A DNA stretch of 64,000 nucleotides from Cervus elaphus (GCF_910594005.1 NC_057820.1:2609001-2673000), one strand, 5' to 3'; positions 22,819 to 34,979 are shown, counted from the stretch's first letter. Numbers and translations are program-made. The notes: a model not told the origin generated them from the letters alone.

Positions 22819-23949
22819 ATCCCATTGGATCATTAAAAAAGCAAGAGAGTTCCAGAAAAACCTCTATTTCTGCTTTATTGACTATGCCAAAGCCTTTGAC
22901 TGCGTGGATCACAACAAACTGTGGAAAATCCTGAAAGAGATGGGAATACCAGACCACCTGACCTGCGTCCTGTGAAATCTGTATGCAGGTCAAGAAGCAA
23001 CAGTTAGAACAGGATGTGGAACAACAGACTGGTTCTAAATTGGTAAAGGAGTACGTCAAGGCTGTATATTGTCTCCCTGCTTATTTAACTTATATGCAGA
23101 ATACATCATGAGAAACGCTGGGCTTGATGAAGCACAAGCTGAAATCAAGATTGCTGGGACAAATATCAAAAACCTCAGATATGCAGATGACACCACCCTT
23201 ATGGCAGAAAGTGAAGAACTAAAGAGCCTCTTGATGAAAGTGAAAGAGGAGAGAGAAAAAGTTGGCTGAAAACTCAACATTCAGAAAACTAAGATCATGA
23301 CATCTGGTCCCATCACTTCATGGCAAATAGATGGGGAAACAGTGGAAACAGGGGCTGACTTTATTTTTTTGGACTCCAAAATCACTGCAGATGGTGATTG
23401 CAGTCATGAAATTAAAAGGCGCTTGCTCTCTGGAAGAAAAGTTATGACCAACCTAGACAGTTTATTAAAAAGCAGAGACATTACTTTGCCAACAAAGGTC
23501 CGTCTAGTCAAAGCTATGGTTTTTCCAGTGGTCATGTATGGATGTGAGAGTTGGACTGTGAAGAAGGCTGAGCACCGAAAACTTGATGCTTTTGAACTGT
23601 GGTGTTGGAGAAGACTCTTGAGAGTCCCTTGGAGTGCAAGGAGATCCAACCAGTCCATCCTAAAGGAGATCAGTCCTGAATATTCATTGGAAGGACTGAT
23701 GCTGAAGCTGAAACTCCAATACTTTGGTCACCTGATGCGAAGAACTGACTCTTTGGAAAAGACCCTGATGGTGGGAAAGATTGAAGGTGGGAGGAGAAGA
23801 GGGCCACAGAGGGTGAGATGGTTGGATGGCATCACCGACTTGATGGAGATGAGTTTGAGCAAACTCTGGGAGTTGGCGATGGACAGGGAGGCCTGGCGTG
23901 CTGCGGTCCATGGGGTCGCAGAGAGTCCGACACGACTGAGCGACTGAAC
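22819..23949 (+). mobile_element. BovB LINE, 5'-truncated, inside L1
   Basis: Sense BovB from just upstream of RT motif A to the 3' terminus. L1 sequence on both sides (ttgatttgcatttctc and ataattagtgatgttg) is contiguous in the family, which fixes the insertion point. No clear target duplication is seen. Confidence 0.93.
22864..23947 (+). pseudogene. BovB ORF2 reverse transcriptase remnant with three stops
   Basis: RT motif A (FIDYAKAFDCVDH), motif B (VRQGCILSPCLFNLY) and motif C (LRYADDTT) are all readable. The frame is broken by tga at 22973-22975, taa at 23036-23038 and tga at 23267-23269. The last 216 codons (23297-23947) are open to the family's normal terminus (TRLSD). The AP endonuclease is absent. 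Confidence 0.88.
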
Positions 23950-24459
23950 TGACTGAATAATTAGTGATGTTGAGCATCTTTTCACGTGTGTATGGGCCAT
24001 TGGTGTGTCTTCTTTGGAGAAATGTCGACTTAAGTCCTCTGCCCATTTATGACCGGGTTGTTTGTTTGGGTTGTTGTTTTTTTAAAATGTTGAACTGTGA
24101 GCTATTTATATAACTCAGAAATTGAACCTTTATTGGTCACATCATTTCCAAATATTTTCTCCAGTTCTGTAGGTTGTCTTTTTGTTTTGTCTATGGTTTC
24201 CTTTGCTGTGCAAAAGTTTTAAAGTTTGAGTAGATCCCATTTGTTCATGTTTTACTTTTGTTTCTTTTGCCTTGGGAGACAGACATAGGAAAACATTGGT
24301 GCAACTTATGTCAGAGTGTTTCCTTTCGTTCCCTTCCAGGAGTCTTATGGTTTCATGTCTTATGTTTAAGTCTTCAGGGCACTCTGAGTTTATTTTTACT
24401 TGTGGTGAAAGGGAGTGTTCCAAGTTCACTGATTTATGGGTCTGGGGGCTCTTTTCTAA

Positions 24460-24600
24460 GAGCCCTGATCCCTTTCTTGGGGCTCCACCCTCATGACCCA
24501 ATCACCTCCCAAAGGCCCCCCTCCTAACGCCGTCACTGGAGGGTGGGATTTCAGCAGATGGGTTTTGGGGGACGCAGACCCTAGCATGGAGTGCTATGTT
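24460..24600 (+). repeat. Ancient L1M-type 3' relic
   Basis: ccctcatgacccaatcacct, cccaaaggccccctcctaa and gggatttcagcagatgggtt match a phrase common to old mammalian L1M 3' ends. Confidence 0.5.
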
Positions 24601-25611
24601 GGTCACTCTGCAGTCACATGGGTGGAGAGGGATACCCTGTGTCTGTCACGTGGGTTACTCTGCCCAGCCCACCCGCTGACTTTGTTACCAAGGATCCTGC
24701 CCTGGAATCAGACTTGGGTCCCCCACGCCTGGTTCTGAATCAGCGTAAACTTCATCTGCTAAATGGAGACCGCAACATCATGAATGGCTGCGGAATGAAA
24801 CCCGGGGATACTGTGGCTCGGCGGATTGTGGAAGGCGTCCTGTGTGGGCCACGGGGGCCACTCACACCCCCTCTGGTGCTGGGCGAAGGGCAGGGTGTGG
24901 ACAGAAGCAGGGTCCTGGTGCGGGCCGCGGGCAGCGGCGAGCGCTGCTCATGGAGACCCCACCCCCTCGGGTCCAGAGATGCAGTCAGACCAGCCGGCAT
25001 CTCCACCACGGAGATCAGGTGACTCACTCTGTGCAAGTTATTTTTAAGTGACTGGAAGGCTGGCGAGGAAGCCGCCTGACAGCAGTGCTAATTACCGCCC
25101 CCCCACGCGGAGGGAGCAGGCCTGCTGGCTTCAGGCAGGCGCTGAGCCCCCACCCCGGCAGCTCTGCAGAGGGGCAGACCCTCGGGCCTGGGCACAGCCG
25201 AGAGCCAGGGCAGGCAGCCCGTCCTCCTGGACGGCCCTCCTCACCCCAGTCACCCCAGGAGACTGTCTACGAGTACCCCCATCCCGGCCAGCACCCAGGA
25301 TCTCACTCCACCTGCCGACTCAGCCTTGTGGGCCCGTGGCTAAGAGTGGGGCCCCGGCCTGCACCCCCAGTCTCGGGCTGGCACCCCCCTCAGCCCCGTG
25401 CTGCACCCTGACCCCCAGGCCTGTGCAGGCCCAGCGGTCTGTTAGCTCGCTGTCCCATCTTGTCTAAGTCTGGTCTCTAATGCCCATTTGCAAACAAACC
25501 CCTCCCCTCGCCAGTGCTCAAATGGCCTCCTCAGAGGACACCACTGCTTACAGAAAAGCTGGACAAGCAGGAGACAGGAGAACAGCGCCTTTATTCCCTC
25601 AGCCCTCCACT
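24601..25611. other. Unique GC-rich DNA, nothing recognised
   Basis: A weak MIR-like phrase is seen at about 24750-24800. Otherwise no feature is supported. Confidence 0.45.
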
Positions 25612-26075
25612 CGTGGGAGCATGCACACACATGCATACACATACATGCACGAGCACACGTGTGAAAGAACACACGTGTGCATACACATGCACGACTGCAC
25701 ATGTGTGGTACATGTGTGCATGCACACACATGAGCACACATGCACGCGCATACACGCACACATGTGTGCTTGCATACACACATCGCACACACGTGTGCAT
25801 ACACGCATGAGCAGACACATACAAGCACATGTGAGCGCGAATACATGTATGAGTGCACATACATGCACACACACATGCGTGCACACACATGCGTGTATAC
25901 ATGCACAAGCACACCCATGCATGTACACACATGTGTGTGCATCCATGCACGAACACAGGCATGAAGGACACATACATGTGTATGCATACGTGCACAAGTG
26001 CACACATGTAGGCACATGCATGTGCAGTCTATGTATGAGTGCATGCGTGCAGGCACACACGTGCACAGCCACTCG
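25612..26075. repeat. Degenerate CA/TG/ATGC-rich simple repeat
   Basis: About 460 bases made almost wholly of alternating purine-pyrimidine words such as acacatgcacac and gtgtgcatacac. Both strands are open in several frames for this reason only. The predicted His/Thr- or Cys/Val-rich peptides are artefacts. Confidence 0.92.
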
Positions 26076-27351
26076 CTGGCATGCCTTCCTCCCCAGCTGA
26101 TGCATTCCCTGGTAAGTTTCAGGCGATGCTGGCTCTTCCCATGGTGCTCAGGGCTCGAGTCCAGGCAGGCCTGAGAGGGAAACTGCAGGCCTGGCTCTGT
26201 TCGAAGGTCTCCCTCTCCCCGGGTTGGGCCTGCAGGGTCCCCCAGACGCACCTGGAGGGGGTAGGTCGGCAGCTCTGTCCTTCGCTCAGCCCTGGCGCGT
26301 CCTTAGGGAGCTCGGTGCAGGCAGGGGAGGGGGAGGCCCGGCCTGGGAGAGGGGTCCCAAGGTGACACTGGGAGCCGGCTCCTCCCCAGCATGCCTGTGG
26401 GGCCCCGGCTCCCCTCAGCACCCACTCCTGCTGGTCTGGCCTCAGCAGGCTCAGCCTTGCCCTCCCACGCATCCCCTCAGAGGGGACCCTCTTAGAGGAC
26501 ACTGTTTGGCCCGTTCCGTGGGGTCCCTGCATGCGGGTTCTGCCTAGCTGGTTCCGTCAGCTCGTCTCTGGGTTGACTGACGTCCGCCTCCTCCTTGGGG
26601 GGCTTTCCCACTTGGCTTCCATTGGGGCGCTCTACGCCTCTCCCCACCCCTGCTTCCCCTGACTCTGGTCTGGGCGCCTTGCCCCTCCCCTCCGGTCCTC
26701 TCTGCGTCGGGGCTCCCAGGCTCTCGTGCCCCACATCCCACGGTGGCCTCTCTCAGGCCCAGGGCTGTGCAGTCCATTGTGAACCGTGTGTCCAGCCTGG
26801 CTCCCCCTCCTGGACCCCTGAAGCCTGTAACCAACCCTCTCAGCAGCATCTCCCCCGGGGGCTCAGGCACACGGGCTTCTGAACCAGACAGGCCCCCCGG
26901 GCCGCCATCTCTCCTCCCCACTGCTGCTCCGCCTCTTCCCATCGCGTGCGGGGGCTGCATTCTGCCAGCCCTGGGTGGATGCCAGCTCTGTCTTCTGCCC
27001 CCATGTCTGGACACAGGCGACCTGCCAGCTGCCCCTCTGCTCCCCACGGTCCCCCTGCTACGCCCGCCGTCGTCCGGCCTGGACAGCTGGATCAGCCCCT
27101 TGCTGCTCTCTCTTGGCCCCACAGTCCCTTCAGACAGAGCCTCCGGAAGGATCCTGGCAAATTCTCACCAGATCCGGCCACATCTGCACCAAGGCCCCCC
27201 CAGCACGCCCGCCCCCAGTTAGTCCTTCCTGTGTCCTCCAGGACTGGACCACACATGCCCCGCCCCCTCTGAGCGCCTCACTTCCTGGGGCCTCTCCCCT
27301 CTCAAGCTGCCCCTGCACACAGCGCTTGGCAACTCTGTCCCCCTGCCAGGC
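26076..27351. other. Unique GC-rich DNA, nothing recognised
   Basis: Long overlapping frames on both strands carry no recognisable domain. Confidence 0.5.
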
Positions 27352-27735
27352 CCACGCCTGCCTCAGGACCTTTGCACACGCTGTGCCCTCTGTCTGTGAT
27401 GCTCCTCCCCAAGATCCCGCCTCGTTCCCTCACTTGCCCCAGGTTTTACCCAAACACCCCCTTTAAGATGTGGAATCTGAAATTTTGACAGTCACCCCTG
27501 CAAATTCTCACCTTCTCTTACCTGCCTTTCCTGCAGCACTTACCAGTATGTAATTCACCATCTATGTCATCAGTCTTGTTCATATCTGCTTCACTTAGAA
27601 TAAAAGTGCTACTCGGGCAGGAATTTGCATTGATGGCTGACGGATCCCAGCACCTCCGCCCCTCTGCCCAGGACAGGGCCTGGCATTGGGCAGATGCACA
27701 TTATCTACTGAATGACTGAACGAGCAAATGAATTA
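27352..27735 (+). repeat. L2 LINE 3' end
   Basis: The full L2 3' order is visible: gcctcaggacctttgcacac, ctgtctgtgatgctcctccc, cctttcctgcagcacttacc, gggcaggaatttgcattgat, cagggcctggcattgggcag and a final ctgaatgactgaacgag. Non-coding and ancient. Confidence 0.8.
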
Positions 27736-28254
27736 GTGGATACGTCCTAACCCTCCCAGTGGAAGTCCGACTTCCTGGTCAGGCCATGCATAGAGGTTCT
27801 GGCCACCACTCCAGTGAGCCCAGCCTTCCAGTCATCCCAGCCAACGAGCCAGATCCGAGTGCCACCATCTTGGACCTTCCAGCACAGACCACCCCACAGG
27901 CGAGGGCCACTGAGTGACCTCAGAAAGGCCACTGGCAGAGCCCCGTCAGTGTTCCTGACCCACAGAGCCGTGAGCTAGAATTAAATGACTCTTGCTTTGC
28001 ACAAGCAAATCTCAGCAGTAGGAGCTGGGACACGGGTGATGGGCTGATGCAGCAGAACCAGCTTCATCCCACGCTCCCCAGGACTGCACAGATGGCCCCT
28101 ACCTGTCTCAAGGGTGGAATCTGGTGCCGGATGTTTTCCTGTCAGCTTTCGGGTTCCTGGCTGGAGCAGTGAGAAGACAGGGATGCTGCCTTCAGCACCC
28201 AGTTCCTGAGCCCGCGTCCAGGGCCGTGACGATCACAGTGCCATTCATCACACA
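27736..28254. other. Unique DNA, nothing recognised
   Basis: No repeat or gene signature is visible. Confidence 0.5.
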
Positions 28255-28420
28255 GTGACTGCTGGCCAGATACTGGCTCAAGGGCTTTATAAACACTTCC
28301 TTGTTTGAAAACAGCAACAACAAGGGCAAACGTTTCCGGAGTGGCGGCCTTGTGCGGGGCGCTACTGTCAGCCTCTGTCACGCCAGCCCCGTTTTACGGG
28401 CGGGGGACTGGAGACGGGAG
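28255..28420 (-). repeat. MIR relic (antisense), possibly two pieces
   Basis: tggctcaagggctttataaa is followed further on by ccccgttttacgggcggggg, in the MIR antisense order with extra sequence between. Diverged. Confidence 0.45.
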
Positions 28421-28635
28421 AGGCCGAGCCCGCTGTCCCCTCGGAAGCAGTCTGCAGCTACACCGACGTCTGAAGGCGGAGACCACGGTCCTCCCGCCTT
28501 CCTGGCTGACCCATGGGTCTGGGGGGAAACCCAACTAAATCACAAAGAGTTTGGTTTGATGGAACATAAAAGCCGTGGGACTCCTGACTGGCCGCCTTGG
28601 ATCAATCACGGCCCCTCTGTATCATTTTCTGGCCT

Positions 28636-29310
28636 GTTGTAACAAAGTACCACAAACGAGGGGCTTGAGACAGCTGAAGTGGGTCCTCTCGCAGCTCTAG
28701 GGGCCAGATGTCTGAAACCCAGCCATCCGCAGGGCCAGGCTGCCTCTGGGGGCCCCCAGGAAGACCACGCCAGTGCATGTCCTGGCATCTGTCAGCTGCA
28801 GAAATGCTCGCATTCCTTGGCTCGTGGCCGCCTCACTCGGTCTCTGCCCCTGTCTTCACACGGCTTCTCCTTTGTGTGTCTCCTCTCTTCCTACAGGTAC
28901 ATCGGTTGTGTGAGATTAGTGTTGTTGTTGTCGTGTCTGACTCTTTGTGACCCCATGGACTGCAGCACCCCAGGCTTCCCTGTCCTTCACTATCTCCTGG
29001 AGCTTGCTCAAACTCATGCCCATTGAGTTGGTGACGCCATCCAATCATCTCACACTCCATCACACCCTTCTCCTCCTGCCCTCAATCTTTACCAGCATCA
29101 GGGTCTTTTCCAATGAGTTGTGGCCAAAGGATTGGAGCTTCTGCTTCATCAGTTCTTCCAGTGAACATTCAGGGTTGATTGGCATTATGGGATTAGGACT
29201 GACTTCAGCATAATTAATTACGTCTGCAAAGACCCCATTTCCAGGTGAGGTTTCTTTCGGAGGTTCCAAGTAGACGTGAATTTGGGGGGGCCTGTTCACC
29301 CCAGCACATC
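28636..29310 (+). repeat. Ancient L1M-type 3' relic split by BovB
   Basis: cctgttgtaacaaagtacca opens a typical old L1M 3' end, followed by a gtcttcacacggcttctcct block. After the BovB insertion it resumes with ctgcaaagaccccatttcca and cgtgaatttgggggggcc. Confidence 0.6.
28920..29185 (-). mobile_element. BovB LINE 3' end, 5'-truncated
   Basis: Antisense BovB: gtcgtgtctgactctttgtg through ggtgacgccatccaatcatc to ccagtgaacattcagggttg. Imperfect target copies tgtgagattag (28909-28919) and tatgggattag (29186-29196) match at 9 of 11 bases within the L1M host. Confidence 0.9.
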
Positions 29311-29507
29311 CTTCCAGAGCCCCCAGTCCCTTACCTCCCCAGGCCCCTTTTTCTGATCAGAATGTTCTTGGCGGGGAGGGTCCACAGGGCCTGTGTACAA
29401 CCCCGTCCCAGCCCTGCCCTGAGCACCTGTCTCCCTCGCACACGAGAGCTGATGGGAGGCGGCAGGTTCACGTCAGGGGCTGGGGTGGCGGGCCGCTCTC
29501 CTCACTG

Positions 29508-30032
29508 TCACACACCTGCCCGCACGCAGTAAACGAGCCCCCGGCGGGGGGCGTCCAGGGAAGCCTGGGGGGCTGAGCCCACGCTGCGCGGTCTGGCCTT
29601 GGCCTCCTCGCACCCCTGCACTCGGGAAAGCTCGGCCGTGATGCCAGAGCCCTGGGGCAGGCTCAGCGATGTGTCCAGTCCCCCCTGGCAGCTGGGGGGG
29701 CCCAGAGCAGGGCCGGCCAAGGCTGCCCAGAGCCTGGCTCAGCTGCAGGGCCGAGGTCGAGACAGCAGCGCCCCCGGGCAACCCAGGCCCGGGGCGGGCC
29801 GGCGTCTGCGCGTCGTCCGTGTTCAGCTCTAGGAAGATGGTGTGTGCCGGGCCTCCGGGCAGAGGGCCACCAGCAGGGGAACTGGCTGCGGGCCCAGCCT
29901 CACTCCACGGGAAGGCTGCCCTGCTGACCCCGGCGGGCTGTTCGGGAAGGCGGTCAGGCTGGGCGCCAGGCGCTACCGCCTGGGTTTCAGGGAGCAGAGC
30001 TCCGGGTCTCGCAGCCAACGGCCCCTGGATTT
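29508..30032 (-). CDS. Possible coding exon with a one-base frame break (unidentified)
   Basis: On the minus strand, an acceptor-like site (catcctcccgcag, exon from 30032) leads into a long frame with strong G/C in third codon positions and the protein-like run HTIFLELNTDDAQTP. At 29680-29685 the plus strand has a run of six C. One base less there would join this frame to a second one reading LDTSLSLPQGSGITAELSR and RGLVYCVRAG. That second frame ends either at a donor-like CAG|GTGTGTGA (exon end 29516) or at tga 29508-29510. I do not recognise the protein. It could be a real exon with an assembly error, a pseudogene, or chance in GC-rich DNA. Confidence 0.22.
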
Positions 30033-31194
30033 CTGCGGGAGGATGGACCCTTGTCCCGGGCCGGGCACTGCGGACTCCCCAAGGGCAGCTCGGGGAGGAG
30101 GCCAGGGGAGGGGGCTCAGGGTCACTCACTGCCCACCCCCATGTCAGGCCCTCCCCGTGGCCCTGGAGCCCGTGCATGCCTGGCAGCAGACCCACATTCC
30201 ACCCGAGGTGAGGGGGTGCTCAAGGGGGCAGTGAGAGAACGCACCTGGAAGACCCCAGAGAAGGCCACCCAGGGCCTGCTTCCCCCACCCCCGTGTACCC
30301 TGTGGACTTGTGACACCGGCGTCCCCTGGGGGTGTGCTAGAAACATAGACACTCAGGCACCCCAGACCCCTGAAGGGGACGCCGCAGTCAACGAGATATC
30401 TCGGGGACTCTGTAGCTTCCGGTGCGGGTCTGAGCCACCCAGCTCCCCAAGGGCCCAACTCACCCAGACTCGGAGAGCATGCCCAAGCTCGACAGTCCAG
30501 CCACCGCTGTCCGTTTGGGGCCAGGAGCCTGTCTTTGGAAAGCCCTTCATATCCACAGCCAAAAGTGCTCCGAGGACCACTTTGACAGGTGGCTGCCTGA
30601 GCCCTTCTTGAATGCCCGGAGCGATGGGGAGCTCACTGCCACGTGAGGAGCCGGGTCGGCCGTGCCAGGGGCTCAGAGGCGATCCCCACGGGGCTGCACT
30701 TGGGGTTTGGGCTGCCTCACCTCCCTCAGACTCAGTTTCCCCATCGGTGCCAGGCACGAAACAGGTCCCCTCTCTCCCCGCATCGTGAGGTCGTTTGTGC
30801 TTTGGGGACGTCGACGGGCCGACCAGTCAAAGCTCGATGCAGGGCAGCTCTCTGGCTTCGCGGAGACGACCTGTCGCTCCTATCCAGTGTGGTCAGTGGG
30901 GACACTGTGGGAATGACCAGGATCGGAGGGCAGCCTCTATGAGGCTCAGAGGCACCCAGCGCCACTTACTAAAGTGCAAACTCCAGGGCCCTGCTCCCCA
31001 AGCCCTGATCCAGGAGATCCAAACAACCTGCATGCAGGAGCTGGAAGAGCCACGCTCTGGGGAGTCTGGGCTACCAGGACCTTCCAGGGGTGGAGTGTCA
31101 GCCCCAGGGGGCCCCGAGGCCAGCTGGCCCTCCGCCCGGGGAGGGAAGCGTGGGGGCCGAGCTGTGACTGCTCGTGCCTCTGTGAAAACCGCAT
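30033..31194. other. GC-rich DNA, possible MIR phrase only
   Basis: cagactcagtttccccatcg at 30728-30747 is MIR-like. Nothing else is recognised. Confidence 0.45.
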
Positions 31195-31348
31195 GTCCAC
31201 ATGCACATGAGCAGTGTGCCTGCAGCCCGCCGGGCGTGCACACGTACACACATGTGGTCCGCACGCACATCGCAGCACACCCACGTACCCAGGGCACTGA
31301 CGCAGGCATGGGCACTTGCCCACGGGACACACACACACACACACACAC
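31195..31348. repeat. CA-rich simple repeat ending in (AC)11
   Basis: Imperfect cacatg/cacgta words lead into a pure (AC)11 run at 31327-31348. Confidence 0.88.
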
Positions 31349-33444
31349 CCTGTGTGTCCTGTCAACCCCCAGCCTGCTTTGCGCTGATACAAGACCCTCC
31401 ATCACATCTCCTAGCCCCTGGGCTGTGTCTGCAAAGACAGGGTGAATCCCTCATCGCAGCTGACCTGGCAGGTGGGCACCGCCTGCTAGCTCCGTGCCAG
31501 GCCCTGCATTGAGCCCTGTGAAGGAGCCGCCCGGAGACCAGCGAGCTCACGTCTATCAGGCAATCAGACAGGTGAGCAGGCAGGGGTCATCCGGGGCCAT
31601 CTGGATTGGTCCAGGGCAGCCTGAGTGAACAGACAGTGTGTAGGTGCCTGAGGGCGCAGGGGGAGGCTGGGGGGAGGCTGGAGGGAGGCTGGAGGAGCTG
31701 AGGCCCCTGCCCAGCATAGGTGGGGTGGAGGTGCGCTGGGGACCAGGTGAGTCCAGCCCGGGGTGTGGGAGGAGCAGGCGCACGTGAGGATGGGTAGGCG
31801 ATTATTCCAGGGGCCCGGGGCGGGGAGCGTGGCCAGGAGGGCCCTGGGGTGGGAGCCCTGCTCCCCACCACCGGCTGCACAGTGGCACCTCCTTTTTGCA
31901 GACGCCCCGCCCTTGCCTCCTTTGTCCCTTTAATCCCTCCGATGGGGCCTGAGAAGAGACTGGGGCTAATTAGGTTTTCTGCTCAGTCAAGGTCAGAGGC
32001 ATCTCCCCCTCCCTTCTCCCCTCAGGCTCTGCCCCCAGGCCATCCTCCTCTCCTCCCGGAGACGGGGAGACCCCTTGGTCCCGATCCTCTCAGAGAGATG
32101 ACAGCCCACCTGGCGGGACACCCCGTCAGCACAGCGGCCTGCCGCTCCAGGTGGAGACGGAGTGTGTGTCCACAGGTCAGCAGAGTGTGGCCCACCTGCC
32201 CCCCCGCTCCCTCCCGACTCCTGCCCGTCGGTCAATGGCAGGCACCCCGTGTCCATCTCGACCATGAGAGCCCGGCCCCACGGCTCTCACGAGGACTCTG
32301 AGCTGGCCCTGCCCTCAGGGACCGAGAGACAAGCCAGCAGGCTGGCGGGGACGTGTCCCTGCCCTGACTGGAGGCCCCGGTGCCTGCAGGAGCCCCAGGG
32401 AGGATTGTCGCTTCTGTGGGATTCCCCGGAAGCAGGTGATGCTCCCCTGGGTTTGACAAACGAACAGGTGTTCTCCAGGGAGCAGAGGAGGGAAGGGAAA
32501 CAAAGGATGGTCCGGGGGAAGGGACTAGGCGGGGCAGCTTGCTGGGGAAGCTCGGACTGTAGATGCACAAACCTCGGCCCTTGGAAAGAAAGGCAGAAAC
32601 AGGCAACTGGCTGGAGGAGTGTCAAACGGAGACAGTACAATCTGGGCAGGCTTCCAGGAGGCGGCAGCGTGGGAGCCCTGGTGCGATAGGAGGTGCAGCC
32701 TGGAGAGCTCACACAGCGGGTGGGCCGGGAAGCCCTTCGGGAGCCGGGTCAGGCCCTGAGGACAGAGGCCCTGGGAGTCCAGAGGGCTCCCAGGCTCTCC
32801 AGGGCTCCCAGCCTCCGTGCCAGCAGCCCTGCCCACAGTACCTGGCGCACCCGTCACCTGCTAGGAGGGGCTCTTGGGCTGGGATCGCCAGAAGCAGATC
32901 CCGAGACAAGGGTCCCGGGTAAGCAGCTTGTCTGCGGTGTGATCCCAGGAGGGAAGTGGGGACTGAGGCAAGGAGGGGGCCGGCCCCTCCAGGCACATGC
33001 CCTGAGCAGGCAGCCGCCGCCTGCCATGGGGTCCCTACCCCTCCGGGAGCCCTGAGCCCGGAGCATGTGGCTCGGGGGTGCTGGGAGCCGTCCTGGGGGG
33101 GCTTCAGGCACTGCAGGACAGGTGGGCAGGAAGGGCCGGGCCAGGCTCAGGGTTACCTGGCACAAAGGCAGAGGGGCAGCAGGAGGCAGGTCCCAGCTCC
33201 ACCCATCACCCTAGAAAGGCCGGCTGGGGGCACCTTCTGCCGCAAAACCCTAAGCCCATCGGTGTCAGTCCTGGGGAGGCAGGTTGGGGGGGGGCCCGTG
33301 TCCATCACAGTGCCTTAGACGGCTCTTGTGGCCCCTGAGATCCTGACTCTGACAGGCAGGCTGTCTCCCACCGGGGCCTTTCCAGACAGACGTCGCTGCC
33401 CCCACTTCCCACCGCTCCCCCCAACTTCAGCTGTACCCAGAGCG
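31349..33444. other. GC-rich unique DNA with a short G-rich tandem
   Basis: An 11-base gggaggctggg-type unit repeats about four times at 31660-31696. No gene or other repeat was recognised. Confidence 0.45.
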
Positions 33445-33815
33445 CGGGCACTTTCCCACCGCGGGGCCTCTGCACGGCCTGTGCCCTCTGCCTGCACACG
33501 CTTTCCCGCCTCCCGGCCCCAGAACCTCCGTTTCAGCCTCACAATCTGGTCACCCTCTTGGCTGAGGAACCCTCTCCCACCCTTGGTGTGTTGAAAGCAC
33601 AGCTGCCGGTGGATGTGTGTGAGCAGGTGTGGGCCACAGGTGTGCCCGCTGCCCCCACCCCCGCGGGGCTCGGACCCACCCGCCGTGGTGGCCGAGGGCC
33701 CGAGCGTGGCCAGCGCTCCAGGAGACAGGCGTTTCGCTCCTCTTCAACTCCGTGCAAATGCCACCTCCTCCAGGAAGCCCTCCCAGATCCCCCTCCATCT
33801 CTGTTGTCTGCATTA
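33445..33815 (+). repeat. Diverged L2 relic, discontinuous
   Basis: cggggcctctgcacggcctg, ctgcctgcacacgctttccc and, after unrelated sequence, atgccacctcctccaggaag appear in L2 order. Confidence 0.5.
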
Positions 33816-34633
33816 TCCCACACCATGGGGTCCTGAGGGTGGCCCTTGAGCGCCCCCAGGGCAGCCTGGGTCGGCAGGGGTAGGTGCTCAGGGGACCGGG
33901 CCTGATAGCAGAGACTATCCGTGAGGTGGGGAAGGTGAGCCTTGCACAGGTGAGGGGTGGGCTCTGGGATATGGCCTGGCCTGGCAGGCCATGGTACAGG
34001 TCTGAAACATGAGCGCTAGTTGCTGAGTGCCAGAGGGGCCTTGGGGCCCGGCCGTGTCCTCCTGGTGGACCGTCGGGGCCCCGGGAGCCCTGGAATGAAG
34101 GGCTGTGTAGAGGAGCGGCCGTCCTGCTGCTCCTGGGTCCCCCGGTCCACGTGGGGACCTCTCCCCGCCCACCCACCGCCTCCCTGAGCTCCTCCGATCC
34201 ACTCGTGGATCCACTCGTGGATCTATCAGCAAAGCTCCTTCCTCAGCTGCCTCCACAGCACGCCCCCCTCGCCGCCCACGGTCTCATCAGCCCGCTGAGC
34301 CCAGGTGGGCACTGACTGTCCCCTCCCCAGGCTGACTGGGCTCCTCTGCCCGCCCCTCCCCTGGGCCTTCTCTGGTCAAGAAACGCTCCGGCCCGGCCCC
34401 CCTGCTCAGCAGTCTCCGCGGGCTCCCGCTGGCCCCTGTGGCCCCCCAGCTCCCGGACAGGAGGCTGGGCCTCTGACTCCAGAGCCCAGGAGCTGCTCAG
34501 CGCACATCTCTGAGCCAAAGCCAGGAAGCTGGTAGTCACTTGGCGGCCCCTGGCTCCCGCCATCCAAACCCAGCCTGAAGCCCTCCAATAGGCAGACTCA
34601 GGGAGGTTTAGAGATGGCATGCTGATCCTCCAT
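33816..34633. other. Unique GC-rich DNA with a tiny direct repeat
   Basis: The word gatccactcgtg occurs twice in tandem near 34197-34222. No gene was recognised. Confidence 0.45.
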
Positions 34634-34979
34634 GGGGGAAGGGGAGAAGGAGGGGGAGGGGAGAGTGAGGGAGGGGAGAGATGGGGAGAGTGGGGGAGAG
34701 TGGGGGAGGGGAGAGATGGGGAGAGTAGGGGAGGGGAGAGATGGGGAGAGTGGGGGAGAGTGGGGGAGGGGAGAGATGGGGAGAGTGGGGGAGGGGAGAG
34801 TGGGGGAGGGGAGAGTGGGGGAGAGTGGGGGAGGGGAGAGATGGGGGAGGGGAGAGTGGGGGAGAGTGGGGGAGGGGAGAGATGGGGAGAGTGGGGGAGA
34901 GTGGGGGAGGGGGAGAGTGAGGGATGGGGAGAGGCAGGGGAGACTGGGGGAGGAGGAAGGAGAGAGGGAGGGGAGGAAG
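34634..34979. repeat. G/A-rich minisatellite
   Basis: Words such as ggggagagtggggga and ggggagagatgggga recur in a higher-order pattern. The plus strand contains no C at all from 34632 to 34934. Proline/serine-rich or Gly/Glu-rich open frames here are by-products of the repeat. Confidence 0.95.

Larger units (their letters stand above)
20735..24450 (-). mobile_element. L1 3' end (antisense) carrying three nested insertions
   Basis: One L1 can be assembled from 20735-20833 (gattgaagcatagttgattt), 21975-22818 (ggttccctgtgctatacggt; ccaggaatgggattgctgga) and 23950-24450 (ataattagtgatgttgagca; tctgtaggttgtctttttg). It covers the 3'-UTR and the 3' end of ORF2 and was already non-coding. It is interrupted by a BovB, a Bov-tA and a second BovB. 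Confidence 0.88.

Noticed and set aside
20865..23947. BovB open frames as host genes
   Set aside because: The RT motifs and 3' termini identify them as LINE remnants lacking the endonuclease. All are truncated or interrupted.
25442..26251. 269-codon Cys/Val/His-rich frame on the minus strand
   Set aside because: It is a translation of the CA/TG block. All nearby frames are similarly open.
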